This document shows positions 1 through 8,912 of a DNA stretch of 64,000 bases, piece after piece. The first letter of the stretch is position 1, and every line of letters begins with the position of its first letter. The notes below the pieces were generated by a model. That model saw only the letters and a program-made list of their open reading frames with translations, was not told the DNA's origin and did not search any database. Source of the stretch: Lewinellaceae bacterium. Lineage in GTDB: Bacteria; Bacteroidota; Bacteroidia; Chitinophagales; Saprospiraceae. The stretch lies in the NCBI GenBank assembly GCA_020636095.1, contig JACJYN010000004.1:868001-932000 (forward strand), given 5' to 3'. The translations under genes were made by a program, and so were the position numbers.

Positions 1-1
1 T

Positions 2-253
2 TTCGCTAAAGAGCGGGAAGCAGTGATGCTGGCGACTGAACGGCTGCGCCATTCTGCCGGCAACTTTTATATCAATGACAAACCCACCGGCGCAGTGGTG
101 GGGCAACAACCTTTCGGCGGAGCCCGGGGGTCGGGAACCAACGACAAGGCCGGTTCCATCCTCAACCTCTACCGCTGGGTGTCTGCCCGCGCTATTAAGG
201 AGAATTTTGTTTCGCCAACGGATTATCGCTATCCGTTTATGGCCGAAGAATAG
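2..253 (+). CDS. pruA: L-glutamate gamma-semialdehyde (P5C) dehydrogenase, C-terminal part
   Basis: The reading frame is open from the window edge, so only the last 83 residues are present. The tail carries NFYINDKPTGAVVG followed by QPFGGARGSGTNDKAG, the signature of the C-terminal oligomerisation and active-site flap region of 1-pyrroline-5-carboxylate dehydrogenases (aldehyde dehydrogenase superfamily). The enzyme oxidises glutamate semialdehyde to glutamate with NAD+ in proline catabolism, in the cytoplasm. The protein ends ...YPFMAEE, as usual for the Bacteroidota form. Nothing is odd apart from truncation by the window. Confidence 0.9.
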   Translation, partial: FAKEREAVMLATERLRHSAGNFYINDKPTGAVVGQQPFGGARGSGTNDKAGSILNLYRWVSARAIKENFVSPTDYRYPFMAEE

Positions 254-426
254 TTCCACACACTTGGGACAAGCTTGCTAATAACAAGTCGAGCATGGGG
301 TAGCTTCCGAATCATGGAGGCTGCCCCTCTCTTTTGGAGGGAAGGAGGGAAGGAAGGAATGAGGGAATGAATCAGTCAGTCATTCCTTCAGCCCATCTAC
401 TTATAACCATTCAACCATCTAACCCC

Positions 427-1761
427 TCACCTCATCTCCACCAGCGCCGTCCAAACACTCATACTCCCCTCCTCCATGCGGGTCCAGATAGGGCGCACGT
501 GCCCATCGTAGGCGCTGATATCATTGTAATCGCCAAAGAAAACACTCTTGGTAGGCACAAAGGGCTGCTCGCTGATGCGGCGGTTGGTGAAACTTTTGCC
601 GCCGTCGGCCGACCAGGCGAGGTAGACGTCGGTGCGGTCGTCATCATAGGCGCGGCGGTCGTAAAAGACAAAGTAAAGGATACCGGTGATTGGGTCGATG
701 TCCATCCAGGTGAAGAACTGCTGCCTGCCCGGGCCATCGTCGTTGACGCGAACAGGCTTACTCCAGCTCTGTCCGCCGTCTTTGGAAGCGGACAACCAGA
801 TATCCGTATCATCCACGCCGTTGCGCTGATCGCTCCAGTTGACGTAGATCGTGCCCCGGTGAGGGCCGTCGGTTAGGTCGGCCACGGTTATCGGCATGCC
901 GTTGCAGCGGTAGATGCCGGGGATGTCAAAATTCCAGCCACCGGGCTGATCGGAGACGACGATGTCTTCCTGGAGCCAGGTGATACCGCCATCCAGCGAG
1001 CGGTCGAAATAAATCTTTTCATTGTAGGACCAGGCGACGTATACTTCGCCGTTGGGGCCCACCGCGGGCACGGCGCCCTCGGTGGTCTGATCGCCATCCA
1101 GGCAATCGCCCTCCAACTGGCTGAGTACGATGGCATCGCTCCAGTTCAGGCCGCCGTCGACAGACTTGGAGAAGAGGATGCGGCTATGGTCCTTGGGGTC
1201 GCGGCTATCGTATTTATCAAATTCCGTCCAGGTGATGTAGAGGTGGTGGTTGCGGGGGTCGGCGGCCAGCCAGTGTTTGTCCTGGTCATGGGGAGGGCGC
1301 AGGCCGGTAAAGGCCCCCTCGCTCCAGGTTTTGCCGCCGTCTTCCGAACGCTGGACCACGATGCGGTCCAGCCAGTTTTCACCAAAGCTGCTGCCTCCCG
1401 GATTAGACAGGTGAGCGTAGTAGAACCGGCCGGTGAAGTCCGCCAGAATGACCGGGTCGCCGTAAACGCCATACGGGGACTGCAGGCGGTTCTTCTCCCA
1501 GGTTTTGCCTCCATCTTCGGAAAAATACACCCGGTCGAGGATGGCGCCGGCCACTACCCGGTTGGGGTCTTCCGGGCTGATGGCGATGCTGGGCTCACAG
1601 GGCCCGACAAAGCCGCCCTGGTCGATCCGTATGTTGGGCGCCTCGGCGGGAAGTTGCGGGACGATAGGCGCTGCTTTACGCTGGCAGGCCAGGAGGGTTA
1701 TTAGCAGGCAGAAGGATAGAGTAGCTGCGCGGGTGGAGACGGTTTGGTGATTTTTCGTCAT
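427..1761 (-). CDS. BNR/Asp-box repeat lipoprotein (sialidase-fold beta-propeller)
   Basis: A 444-residue protein. The N-terminus has a hydrophobic stretch ending in LLAC, a lipobox, so it is probably a lipoprotein exported to the outer membrane or cell surface. At least six Asp-boxes of the S-x-D-x-G-x-x-W type are visible (SEDGGKTWEK, SEDGGKTWSE, SVDGGLNWSD, SLDGGITWLQ, SKDGGQSWSK, SADGGKSFTN), which is the repeat of six-bladed sialidase-type propellers. The catalytic Arg triad of true sialidases cannot be assigned by eye, so substrate and activity are unknown. It is transcribed divergently from the pullulanase gene. A purine-rich low-complexity stretch lies beyond its stop codon. Confidence 0.8.
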   Translation of the reverse strand: MTKNHQTVSTRAATLSFCLLITLLACQRKAAPIVPQLPAEAPNIRIDQGGFVGPCEPSIAISPEDPNRVVAGAILDRVYFSEDGGKTWEKNRLQSPYGVYGDPVILADFTGRFYYAHLSNPGGSSFGENWLDRIVVQRSEDGGKTWSEGAFTGLRPPHDQDKHWLAADPRNHHLYITWTEFDKYDSRDPKDHSRILFSKSVDGGLNWSDAIVLSQLEGDCLDGDQTTEGAVPAVGPNGEVYVAWSYNEKIYFDRSLDGGITWLQEDIVVSDQPGGWNFDIPGIYRCNGMPITVADLTDGPHRGTIYVNWSDQRNGVDDTDIWLSASKDGGQSWSKPVRVNDDGPGRQQFFTWMDIDPITGILYFVFYDRRAYDDDRTDVYLAWSADGGKSFTNRRISEQPFVPTKSVFFGDYNDISAYDGHVRPIWTRMEEGSMSVWTALVEMR

Positions 1762-1942
1762 CTTGGTTGGATATTCAAAATTTCGAAATAGCTTTCAGAC
1801 AAGCCCCAATTTACAAATGTTTCCCCTATTCCCATCCGTCGATTCGCTCTTACCTAAAGGCCGAACCGGGCTTTTGACGATTTTCTACCAACAAATCCAT
1901 TTACTACCCCAAATTCTCTATTTTTAAGCCAAAATCGCCAAC

Positions 1943-3955
1943 ATGAGAATACCCGCTCTTTTCATTCTAACTCTACTCATCATGGTATCAAGCTGTAAAC
2001 CCTCCCAGGAGGAAACCACCTTTGAGTCTTACGACGATTATCCCGTTTACGAAGGCGATGGCCTGGGCGTTCGGTATACCCCCGAAACCACCACCTTTCG
2101 CCTGTGGGCGCCCACTGCGGAGGAAGTCAAACTGCGCTTTTACAGCCAGGGGCTGGGAGGAGAAGCTACCCGTGAAACAGCGATGGGAAAGGCGGAACAA
2201 GGAACCTGGCTGGCCGCCTTCGATGAAGGCCTCCAAGGCGCCTTCTACACCTTCCAGGTGAAAGTGGATGGCCAGTGGCTGGCCGAAACGCCCGGCCCCA
2301 ACGCCACCGCGGCCGGCGCGAACGGCCAGCGCGGGCAGGTCGTCGACTTCGCCGCCACCAACCCGGAAGGATGGGAGAGCGATCAACGCCCCCCCCTCGC
2401 CCACCCCACTGACGTCATACTCTACGAACTGCACGTGCGCGACCTCTCCACCCACCCCAGCTCGGGCATACAGCATAAAGGCAAATTCCTCGGCCTGGCC
2501 GAAACCGGAACTAAAAGCCCCCAGGGGCTGTCCACCGGGCTGGACCACATCAAAGCCCTGGGCGTCACCCACATCCACCTGCTGCCCTCCTTCGATTTCC
2601 TGTCGGTAGATGAGGCCAAACTGGAAGACAACAAATTCAACTGGGGCTACGACCCCCACCTCTATAATGTGCCGGAAGGCAGTTATTCTACCGACCCTAC
2701 CGATGGCGCCGTCCGCATCCGCGAGTTCAAACAGATGGTCAAAACGCTGCACGACAACGGCCTGCGGGTGATCATGGATGTGGTGTACAACCACACCGGC
2801 GCCACCGAAAATTCGGTGTTTAACCAAACCGTACCCGGCTACTACTACCGCCACAATGAAGATGGCAGCTTCTCCAATGCCTCCGCCTGCGGCAACGAAA
2901 CCGCCTCCGAGCGCGCTATGATGCGCCGGTTCATCATCGAATCGGTCAAATACTGGGCCACCGAATACCACATCGACGGCTTCCGCTTCGACCTGATGGG
3001 CATCCACGATATTGAAACTATGAACCTGCTCAGCGATGCCCTCCACCAGATCGACCCCACCCTCTTCCTGTACGGCGAAGGCTGGACGGCCGGCGATAGC
3101 CCCCTGCCGGTGGAGAAAAGGGCGCTCAAGCGCCATACGGCCCAACTGAAGGGCGTCGCCGCTTTCAGCGATGACATCCGCGACGCCATCAAAGGGCACG
3201 TGTTCACCCACGACGACCCCGGCTTCATCAGCGGCAAGCCAGGGCAGGAAGGCCGCATCCGGTTTGGCGTGGTGGCCGCCACCCAACATCCACAGCTCCA
3301 CTACGATTCCATACAAATCTACGATGCGGACGGCCCCTGGTCGCCCAGCCCCGCCCAGACGATCACCTACTTCTCCTGCCATGATAACAACACCCTCTGG
3401 GACCGCCTGGCGCTCTCCCGGCCCGATGCCTCCATGGAGGAAAAAATCCAGATGCAAAAGCTGGCGGGCGCCATTGTGCTGACCTCCCAGGGCGTTTCCT
3501 TTTTGCACGCCGGAGTGGAAATGGCGCGCACCAAGCAGGGCGTGGAGAATTCCTTCGAATCGCCGGACAGCATCAATCAAATCCGATGGGAACGCAAAGA
3601 GAAGTTTATAGACGTCTTCGACTACTACCAGGGGCTGATCGCCCTGCGCAAGAACCACCCGGCCTTTCGGATGCCGACTACCGAAATGGTGCAGCAACAC
3701 CTGGAATTCCTGGCGCCTGCCGCCCCCAATGTAGTGGCCTTCACCTTGTCGGGCAACGCCAACGGCGACAGCTGGAAAGACATCCTGGTGATCTACAACG
3801 CCAACCCGGAGTACCAGAACATTGCCATCCCCCCAGGCGCCTGGACCATTGCCGCGGACGGCGCCCACGTTGCCGAAGACGGCCTGGGGACAATCAGCGC
3901 CGACGAGCTGGCAGTACCGGGCATCACCGCCATGGTGTTGTATAAGAATAATTAA
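1943..3955 (+). CDS. pulA: Type I pullulanase-like GH13 lipoprotein
   Basis: A 670-residue protein starting with a signal peptide and lipobox (Cys18), so a lipid-anchored debranching enzyme hydrolysing alpha-1,6 links in pullulan, starch or glycogen fragments. A CBM48-like beta-sandwich (FRLWAPTAEEVKLRFYS) precedes the GH13 barrel. Catalytic residues are visible: nucleophile Asp350 in GFRFDLMG, acid/base Glu379 in YGEGW, and Asp481 in CHDNNTLWD; YELHVRDLS marks the pullulanase subfamily. Length matches the family. A sugar transporter follows 143 bp downstream on the same strand, suggesting a small maltodextrin-use locus. The long antisense reading frame over this gene is a codon-bias shadow. 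Confidence 0.93.
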   Translation: MRIPALFILTLLIMVSSCKPSQEETTFESYDDYPVYEGDGLGVRYTPETTTFRLWAPTAEEVKLRFYSQGLGGEATRETAMGKAEQGTWLAAFDEGLQGAFYTFQVKVDGQWLAETPGPNATAAGANGQRGQVVDFAATNPEGWESDQRPPLAHPTDVILYELHVRDLSTHPSSGIQHKGKFLGLAETGTKSPQGLSTGLDHIKALGVTHIHLLPSFDFLSVDEAKLEDNKFNWGYDPHLYNVPEGSYSTDPTDGAVRIREFKQMVKTLHDNGLRVIMDVVYNHTGATENSVFNQTVPGYYYRHNEDGSFSNASACGNETASERAMMRRFIIESVKYWATEYHIDGFRFDLMGIHDIETMNLLSDALHQIDPTLFLYGEGWTAGDSPLPVEKRALKRHTAQLKGVAAFSDDIRDAIKGHVFTHDDPGFISGKPGQEGRIRFGVVAATQHPQLHYDSIQIYDADGPWSPSPAQTITYFSCHDNNTLWDRLALSRPDASMEEKIQMQKLAGAIVLTSQGVSFLHAGVEMARTKQGVENSFESPDSINQIRWERKEKFIDVFDYYQGLIALRKNHPAFRMPTTEMVQQHLEFLAPAAPNVVAFTLSGNANGDSWKDILVIYNANPEYQNIAIPPGAWTIAADGAHVAEDGLGTISADELAVPGITAMVLYKNN

Positions 3956-4098
3956 ACCTCACGGCTTGGGATGGTACACTGGTCAATCAGGATGCATTAG
4001 GATGGTTTAAGATTTTGTCAGACAGCCCCTATCCTACTGTCCTTAATGAATCCTAAAAAATCAGTGTTCTATCTAAGCACACATCAACCTCTAACAAC

Positions 4099-5571
4099 AT
4101 GCTGGACATCCAAAAACGACTCACCAACACCTTCTACGTCATTCTCAGCCTGCCGGCAACGGCTATGGGCTTTGCCCTTTCAGTTCAAATCTCCGCTTTG
4201 AGCTGGATATTAAGCACCCAGTACCACCTGGAGATCGAGGACATCGGCCTGGTATGGGCCGCCGGCCCCATTGCCGGCATCCTGGGGCAGGTCATCATCG
4301 GCGCCATCAGCGACAATGTTTGGTTCCTGAACGGGCGCCGCCGGCCCTTCATCCTGATCGGCGGAGTGCTTGCCGCCCTGATGCTGCTGGCCCTGCCCAA
4401 TATCGATGTGATCAACAAAGCCATGGGCCTGGAAGCCATCCTGGGCATGGCCATCGCGGTGGCCCTCACGCTGGACCTGGCCATCAACGTGAGCTTCAAC
4501 CCCACCCGCTCCATCATCGCCGACGTGACGCCCGAGGGCAAGGAACGCACCAAGGGCTACACCTGGATGCAGACCATCTCGGGCACATTCGGGGTGCTGG
4601 CCTACGCCGTCGGCGCCGTCTGGGACAACTACACGCTGATCTACTCCGGCGCCATCCTGGTGCTGCTGCTGTCCATCATTCCGACCTTCTTCATCGAAGA
4701 GCCTCGGGAACTCCAGGCCACCGAACCCGACGAAGAGGAAGAAACGGTGGTAAAAAAGCCGGGCTTTTCCCTTCGGGAGACCTTTATGGCCATCCGCCCG
4801 CTTTGGGGCTTCCTGCTCTACGCCATTTACGGCATCAGCCTGCGCCTCGGCGGCGTCAGCCCGAAGACCCACTATTTCGAACTTTTCTGCCTGGTGCTTA
4901 CCCTGGCCCTCATGGCGGAAGCCCTGCTGAAGAGCGAGGAAGGCAAAAAGCGCTCCGAAGCCGGCATGATCGGTTTCCAGAAAGTGCTGGCCGCCCATTC
5001 CTTTACCTGGATCGGCGTGCAGACCATGTTTATTTACATGTTTGCCTACGTCAACTACCGCCTGCCCGAGCTCGAGGACGTGAGCATGGGGCGGGTCGTT
5101 TCCATCAGTTTCCTCATCCTCAACGCGGTGGGGGCCATCCTGCCCGCCACCGTGCTGGAGCCGCTGGCCTTCCGCCTGGGGCGCGTCAAGGTGCACATGG
5201 GCTGCATCGCCATCATGGCCCTGGGCTACGCCGGCCTGTACTTCCTGGGCCACAGCACTATGATGATTTACATTATGATGGCGGTGCTCGGCGTCGGCTG
5301 GGCGGCCACGGTGAGCCTGCCCTTCGCCATCATGTCCCAGAAAGTGGACCAGTCCAAAATGGGCCTCTATATGGGCCTGTTCAACCTCTCGGTGGTGCTG
5401 CCGCAACTGGTGGCCAGCCTGGGCGTCGGCCAGATCATCGGCCAGATGGAGGACAAGAGCATCACCTTTGTGGTTTGTGCGCTGGTGCTGGCCGTTTCGG
5501 CCGTCTCCTGGATGCTGGTGAAGGAGGAGCAGCCGGGGGTGGAGGTTGGAAGTGTGCGGGGGGGGCATTAG
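4099..5571 (+). CDS. MFS transporter, SLC45/maltose-sucrose-like
   Basis: A 490-residue integral membrane protein with about 12 hydrophobic segments. The loop after TM2 reads ISDNVWFLNGRRRPFI, the MFS cytoplasmic D-x-x-x-G-R-R-R-P motif typical of the SLC45-type alpha-glucoside carriers. A charged central loop (EPDEEEETVVKK) separates the two six-helix halves. It most likely moves maltose or maltodextrins across the inner membrane, since it follows the pullulanase gene directly. Substrate is inferred from context and family, not shown. The start is the first ATG that precedes TM1. Confidence 0.85.
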   Translation: MLDIQKRLTNTFYVILSLPATAMGFALSVQISALSWILSTQYHLEIEDIGLVWAAGPIAGILGQVIIGAISDNVWFLNGRRRPFILIGGVLAALMLLALPNIDVINKAMGLEAILGMAIAVALTLDLAINVSFNPTRSIIADVTPEGKERTKGYTWMQTISGTFGVLAYAVGAVWDNYTLIYSGAILVLLLSIIPTFFIEEPRELQATEPDEEEETVVKKPGFSLRETFMAIRPLWGFLLYAIYGISLRLGGVSPKTHYFELFCLVLTLALMAEALLKSEEGKKRSEAGMIGFQKVLAAHSFTWIGVQTMFIYMFAYVNYRLPELEDVSMGRVVSISFLILNAVGAILPATVLEPLAFRLGRVKVHMGCIAIMALGYAGLYFLGHSTMMIYIMMAVLGVGWAATVSLPFAIMSQKVDQSKMGLYMGLFNLSVVLPQLVASLGVGQIIGQMEDKSITFVVCALVLAVSAVSWMLVKEEQPGVEVGSVRGGH

Positions 5572-5705
5572 GGAAGGGGGAAAGCGGCCTCCTACGCTGA
5601 AGCTTCGGCGGCTGAAAGAAGGCGGCTTTCTGTTTCAACTGAAAAAAGCCCCTTTATTTTCAGGAACTTGCGAACGGCGAATTGCGAACAGTCCCCAAGA
5701 CACAC

Positions 5706-6152
5706 CTATGCGCCATCCTCATTCACAGTAGGCAACGGGCCCGTATTTTTGTAAACCACCCCAGAGGGTTGAGGCAATAAAGCCTGGATATCCTCGAAGG
5801 GTGTGCCATCCACCAGCCATGCCTTAATGATCTTTTTGAGTGCCGGCTTAATGGCGTCTGATAATTCGAGCGTAAGCACCAGCATATCGTATTGGCCATC
5901 CCATATTTGCTTACGGGCGCGAAGTACAGGGTGTTCTGAGCTTGGCTTCCGTTGAATGACCTGAAGAATGCGTTCTTTATACTTGGTGCTGAAGATATGA
6001 TCGTCATATATTTTCTGGCCGTTGGCATAGGCCGGTTGAAAAAAATGAGCTGCATCTCGGCCGGTGGCTGCTTTTACCATTCTTTTGTAGAAAGCCACAT
6101 TTAAGGTATAGGCCCGTCTGTCTCGAAGAAAATTTTTATACAGATGCTTCAT
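5706..6152 (-). CDS. Conserved-looking hypothetical protein (148 aa)
   Basis: I do not recognise this protein. It begins MKHLYKNFLRDRRAY and is mixed alpha/beta in character, with a basic N-terminus and no signal peptide or membrane segment. The ATG start is preferred over an upstream in-frame one because it overlaps the stop of the preceding gene as ATGA, a translational-coupling arrangement. The pair therefore probably works together. A hydrophobic-anchored partner precedes it. Confidence 0.6.
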   Translation of the reverse strand: MKHLYKNFLRDRRAYTLNVAFYKRMVKAATGRDAAHFFQPAYANGQKIYDDHIFSTKYKERILQVIQRKPSSEHPVLRARKQIWDGQYDMLVLTLELSDAIKPALKKIIKAWLVDGTPFEDIQALLPQPSGVVYKNTGPLPTVNEDGA

Positions 6153-6496
6153 GCCAGAAAAATTATTAGAATTATTATAACGACAGACAATCCAAAGGCG
6201 CCAGCCCACAACTCGAAATCAACTCTCGTACCGTCATTGGTTTCCTCATTTTCAAAGGAACGAAATTCGGGACTGTAAATTCCACCTGCTTCTGATGCAT
6301 TTTTCATGAACCGCTCCAATTGTTTAAATTGTTTCTCACGGTTTTTGAGTTCTTTTTTGCTCAATTTACCCTTTAATTCCTCTGCCATCTCTAACCCTTG
6401 TTTCAGGCTAGGGGGGCTATCCTGAGCCCAAGAAACACTTTCTTCCAAATGGTCAGATTGAGCCTGGATTCTTCCTCGGTGTTTTTTCTTGCTCAT
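6149..6496 (-). CDS. Small membrane-anchored hypothetical protein (115 aa)
   Basis: Starts MSKKKHRGRIQ; an upstream TTG could add four residues but the ATG is more likely. The central part is charged and coiled-coil-like (KGKLSKKELKNREKQ...), and the C-terminus is a single membrane segment (WAGAFGLSVVIIILIIFL), so it is probably a tail-anchored inner-membrane protein. Its TGA stop shares bases with the ATG of the next gene (ATGA). No known domain is recognised and no function is proposed. Confidence 0.55.
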   Translation of the reverse strand: MSKKKHRGRIQAQSDHLEESVSWAQDSPPSLKQGLEMAEELKGKLSKKELKNREKQFKQLERFMKNASEAGGIYSPEFRSFENEETNDGTRVDFELWAGAFGLSVVIIILIIFLA

Positions 6497-6926
6497 TAAT
6501 AATAACAACTAAACGCTTCTAAAAAAGAATGAGTTCCTGTCTTAAAACTCCATTTTTTTAAAGAGGCATAAATAAAAATATGCAAAAATGCATTAATAAG
6601 AACACATGCAATTTAGGATATTTCACATATTTTTTCAATTTTTAAACAACTTTTTCTTTTTATTCCTACTTCGTATCAATCTGAATTGAATCCTTCAGTT
6701 TTATTATGACCCCCGCATAGAGTCCTTATCACAGCCTCCGCCAGTGACATTTTCTCTTGCTCGCCACCATTATAGAATGATACCGCTAAACAAGTAGGCC
6801 GCGCCGGGAAACCGGCGTGAAATGCAGGACAGCCCACCGGGCCCCGCCCGGCGGAGCCATGCCCGTTCCTACCGTTTGGCTCTTGTTTCACTCTAATTTT
6901 TTGGTGCAATGCGCAAACAGGAAGCT
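6497..6926. other. Intergenic region without a clear gene
   Basis: About 430 bp. The left half is AT-rich (poly-A/T runs near 6590-6660) and could hold the promoters for the minus-strand pair. The right half is GC-rich, with short frames in several phases, none of which resembles a protein. Confidence 0.4.
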
Positions 6927-7061
6927 ATGAAAACTGCCCCCGTAAAGGAGTGGCAACTCGATGATTTCAAGGCCTTCGCACTGGGCCCCGCCCAGCAAAA
7001 ACAAGTCAAAGGCGGGGACGGCAGCGACGGCCCCGGCTACGAGGAGATCGTCGACTTGTAA
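6927..7061 (+). CDS. Short peptide with double-glycine leader-like motif (44 aa)
   Basis: The frame reads MKTAPVKEWQLDDFKAFALG then PAQQKQVKGGDGSDGPGYEE and ends IVDL. A good Shine-Dalgarno-like AGGAAG lies just upstream. The layout, with amphipathic leader residues then KQVKGG and a short Gly/Asp-rich tail, resembles Bacteroidota natural-product precursor leaders of the class used for lanthipeptide-like peptides (leader ending GG). The putative core has no Cys and only one Ser, so it is not an obvious lanthipeptide. The stop codon coincides with the first base of a palindromic element, so the native C-terminus may have been replaced by insertion. A rho-independent terminator lies about 185 bp downstream. 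Confidence 0.45.
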   Translation: MKTAPVKEWQLDDFKAFALGPAQQKQVKGGDGSDGPGYEEIVDL

Positions 7062-7222
7062 GAGTTTGTTCAAAATTCAATCAATGGGCTACAAGCGGCA
7101 AATTTTATCCTGCACTGCGTTAAAAAGCCTCGCCATACCTTCTAGGTATGCCTATGTTTTTTGCCTTGTTCAGAAAAAAATTTTCTCACTTTCGCCTCAT
7201 CATCGAAATTTGAACAAACTCT
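7061..7222. repeat. 162-bp palindromic MITE-like element
   Basis: Terminal inverted repeats AGAGTTTGTTCAAA (left) and TTTGAACAAACTCT (right) enclose a sequence that is roughly self-complementary along its length. It has a perfect inner hairpin CATACC-TTCTA-GGTATG at the centre. There is no coding capacity. This is the shape of a miniature inverted-repeat element. No clean target duplication can be read. Confidence 0.6.
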
Positions 7223-7245
7223 AAACTTTTCCTGAATTTTTGAAG

Positions 7246-7283
7246 GGAAGCCGGGCCTGCAAAGCCGGCTTCCTTTTGCTTTT
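7246..7283 (+). terminator. Rho-independent terminator
   Basis: A perfect 9-bp stem GGAAGCCGG / CCGGCTTCC around a 10-nt loop, followed by TTTTGCTTTT. The T tract is on the plus side only, so it serves plus-strand transcripts such as that of the short peptide. Confidence 0.7.
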
Positions 7284-7297
7284 GCAAAGAAGGAGTG

Positions 7298-8737
7298 CTA
7301 TCGCAGCTCCGTGCGCTCTAACTGCTTCCGGAGCCAGGCGCCCAGGATAATGGGCTGGAGCTGGTTCAACCACTCCAGGGTAGCGGCGCGGGCGCGGCTC
7401 GAATGCCAGGCCTGGGAGCGCAGCAAGGCGATCTTTTTAACCGCTTTAGCGAAGTTGAGGTAGGCGTCCTTGCGGCCCTTTGACAGGTTCGGGTGGCGGC
7501 GAATGTACTGCCCGAAAGCCTCCAGGGCGGAATGGAGGGGCGCTTCGTGGCGAAGCTCCGCCAGGTGCATCCCCAACAAACAACGCACATACAGCGACCG
7601 CACCCGCAGTTTGTAGGCCGACTGCTTCTTGTACACCTCATTCAGCTGGTGATAGGCGCCGGAGTAGTCTTCCTGAGCGAAGGATACAGTAGCCCGCCCC
7701 AGGATAACCGCATCGGGCTTAGCGGCTTCGGGCAGGAAGGCTTCATTTTTTTGGATAAACTGCCGCGCCCAGTCAAAATCGCCGGTTTGAGCCGCAATGG
7801 TACATACGTTGAGAAACGTGGCGTCAGAAATAACGCCATCGAAAATAAAAAGACGGTGCTTTTCTCCATACTGGAAAAGCTCGTAAACCTCTCCCAGGCC
7901 CCGCTCCTGATTTCGATTGAAGCGCATATACGCCAACGCAACGAATTTGGCCAGGACAAAAGACTGCTCGGCTGCCGGTAACAGCTCCCCCAGATCGTAA
8001 AACAACCGCTTGGTTTGCTGAAAGCTTTCATCGGGGCAGCCTTCTATAAAGAGCCGGGCCAGCCGGTAATAGAGCCCAATAGCAGGATGGCGCTCCTCCA
8101 GATGAGGCGCTTCTTCCAGGACAGCTTCCAGAAAACGCTCATCCAGGGGTTCGTTAAAGGACAGCCGCCGGGCCAGCTGGTCGCAGGCGTATTTCAGTTT
8201 CAGCAAGACGAAGTGAAGGTCCAGTTGCTCCATCACCTGGCTGGTTTCCGCCCCCTCGTCAGCGTGGCTTTTCGATTCGGGGTGGATGTAGTGCGCGTCA
8301 AAGATCTCCAGCGCTTCGGCCAGGTTGCCGGGGCTGCGGTAGGGCTGACCCAGCAGGTAGCTGGCCTGGCGGTGGCACTCTTTAGAAAAGAGGGGGTACA
8401 ACCCTCGGCGGCGGTAGGCCGCCCGCCGCGCCCGCCGCTGTAAGGACTCTTCCCGGCGAAATGCTTGCTGAAAGAAGAAGGATTCCACCAGGCGGCTCAG
8501 CTCGCTGTACCGGTCGTTGAGAAACTTGCTGTCGAACGGCTGGCCCGGGCATAGCCGCCCGAATACCTCCTCTTTACGCAGGGCTTCATACCGGGGGTGG
8601 GCATCCCGCAGGCACTCCCACAGGCTTTGCGGCCAGGGGCTGGAACTGAAGAAGGGCGAAGCCAGAAACTTGTCCAGCCAGGGAAGTTCCCGCCCGTCCA
8701 GCCGCTCCAGCAACCGGTATAGCTTGGGTTGTGGCAA
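7298..8737 (-). CDS. Helical-repeat hypothetical protein (about 479 aa)
   Basis: I do not recognise a named family. The protein is almost wholly alpha-helical, Leu/Glu/Arg-rich, with TPR-like spacing (for example YLLGQPYRSPGNLAEALEIF and YRLARLFIEG), and no signal peptide or membrane segment. The first usable start in frame is a TTG at 8737; a frame that begins with ATG at 8790 reads into it only with a shift, so the true N-terminus is uncertain. It faces away from cas6. A scaffold or regulatory role is a guess from fold only. Confidence 0.6.
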   Translation of the reverse strand: MPQPKLYRLLERLDGRELPWLDKFLASPFFSSSPWPQSLWECLRDAHPRYEALRKEEVFGRLCPGQPFDSKFLNDRYSELSRLVESFFFQQAFRREESLQRRARRAAYRRRGLYPLFSKECHRQASYLLGQPYRSPGNLAEALEIFDAHYIHPESKSHADEGAETSQVMEQLDLHFVLLKLKYACDQLARRLSFNEPLDERFLEAVLEEAPHLEERHPAIGLYYRLARLFIEGCPDESFQQTKRLFYDLGELLPAAEQSFVLAKFVALAYMRFNRNQERGLGEVYELFQYGEKHRLFIFDGVISDATFLNVCTIAAQTGDFDWARQFIQKNEAFLPEAAKPDAVILGRATVSFAQEDYSGAYHQLNEVYKKQSAYKLRVRSLYVRCLLGMHLAELRHEAPLHSALEAFGQYIRRHPNLSKGRKDAYLNFAKAVKKIALLRSQAWHSSRARAATLEWLNQLQPIILGAWLRKQLERTELR

Positions 8738-8912
8738 AGTTTTTCTTGTTTTTTGATAAAAATAAAATACTGAATATCAGTGTTTAACATAATTCTATGG
8801 ACTAATTTAGTCTTTTTAATTAAAGTTTATTGAAAATTTTGTCCATTTTTTCGACCTCCCGAAGCCTTAAGTTTGGAAGGATAACTATTGCGAATCCTTT
8901 CAAACCCAACCG

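Noticed and set aside
1988..3868. 626-residue antisense reading frame opposite the pullulanase gene
   Set aside because: Ala/Gly/Val/His-rich composition with no recognisable domain; it mirrors codon bias of a clear GH13 gene on the other strand.
4210..5568. Long antisense and out-of-frame reading frames over the MFS gene
   Set aside because: Extremely His/Gln/Gly-rich translations; shadows of the transporter.
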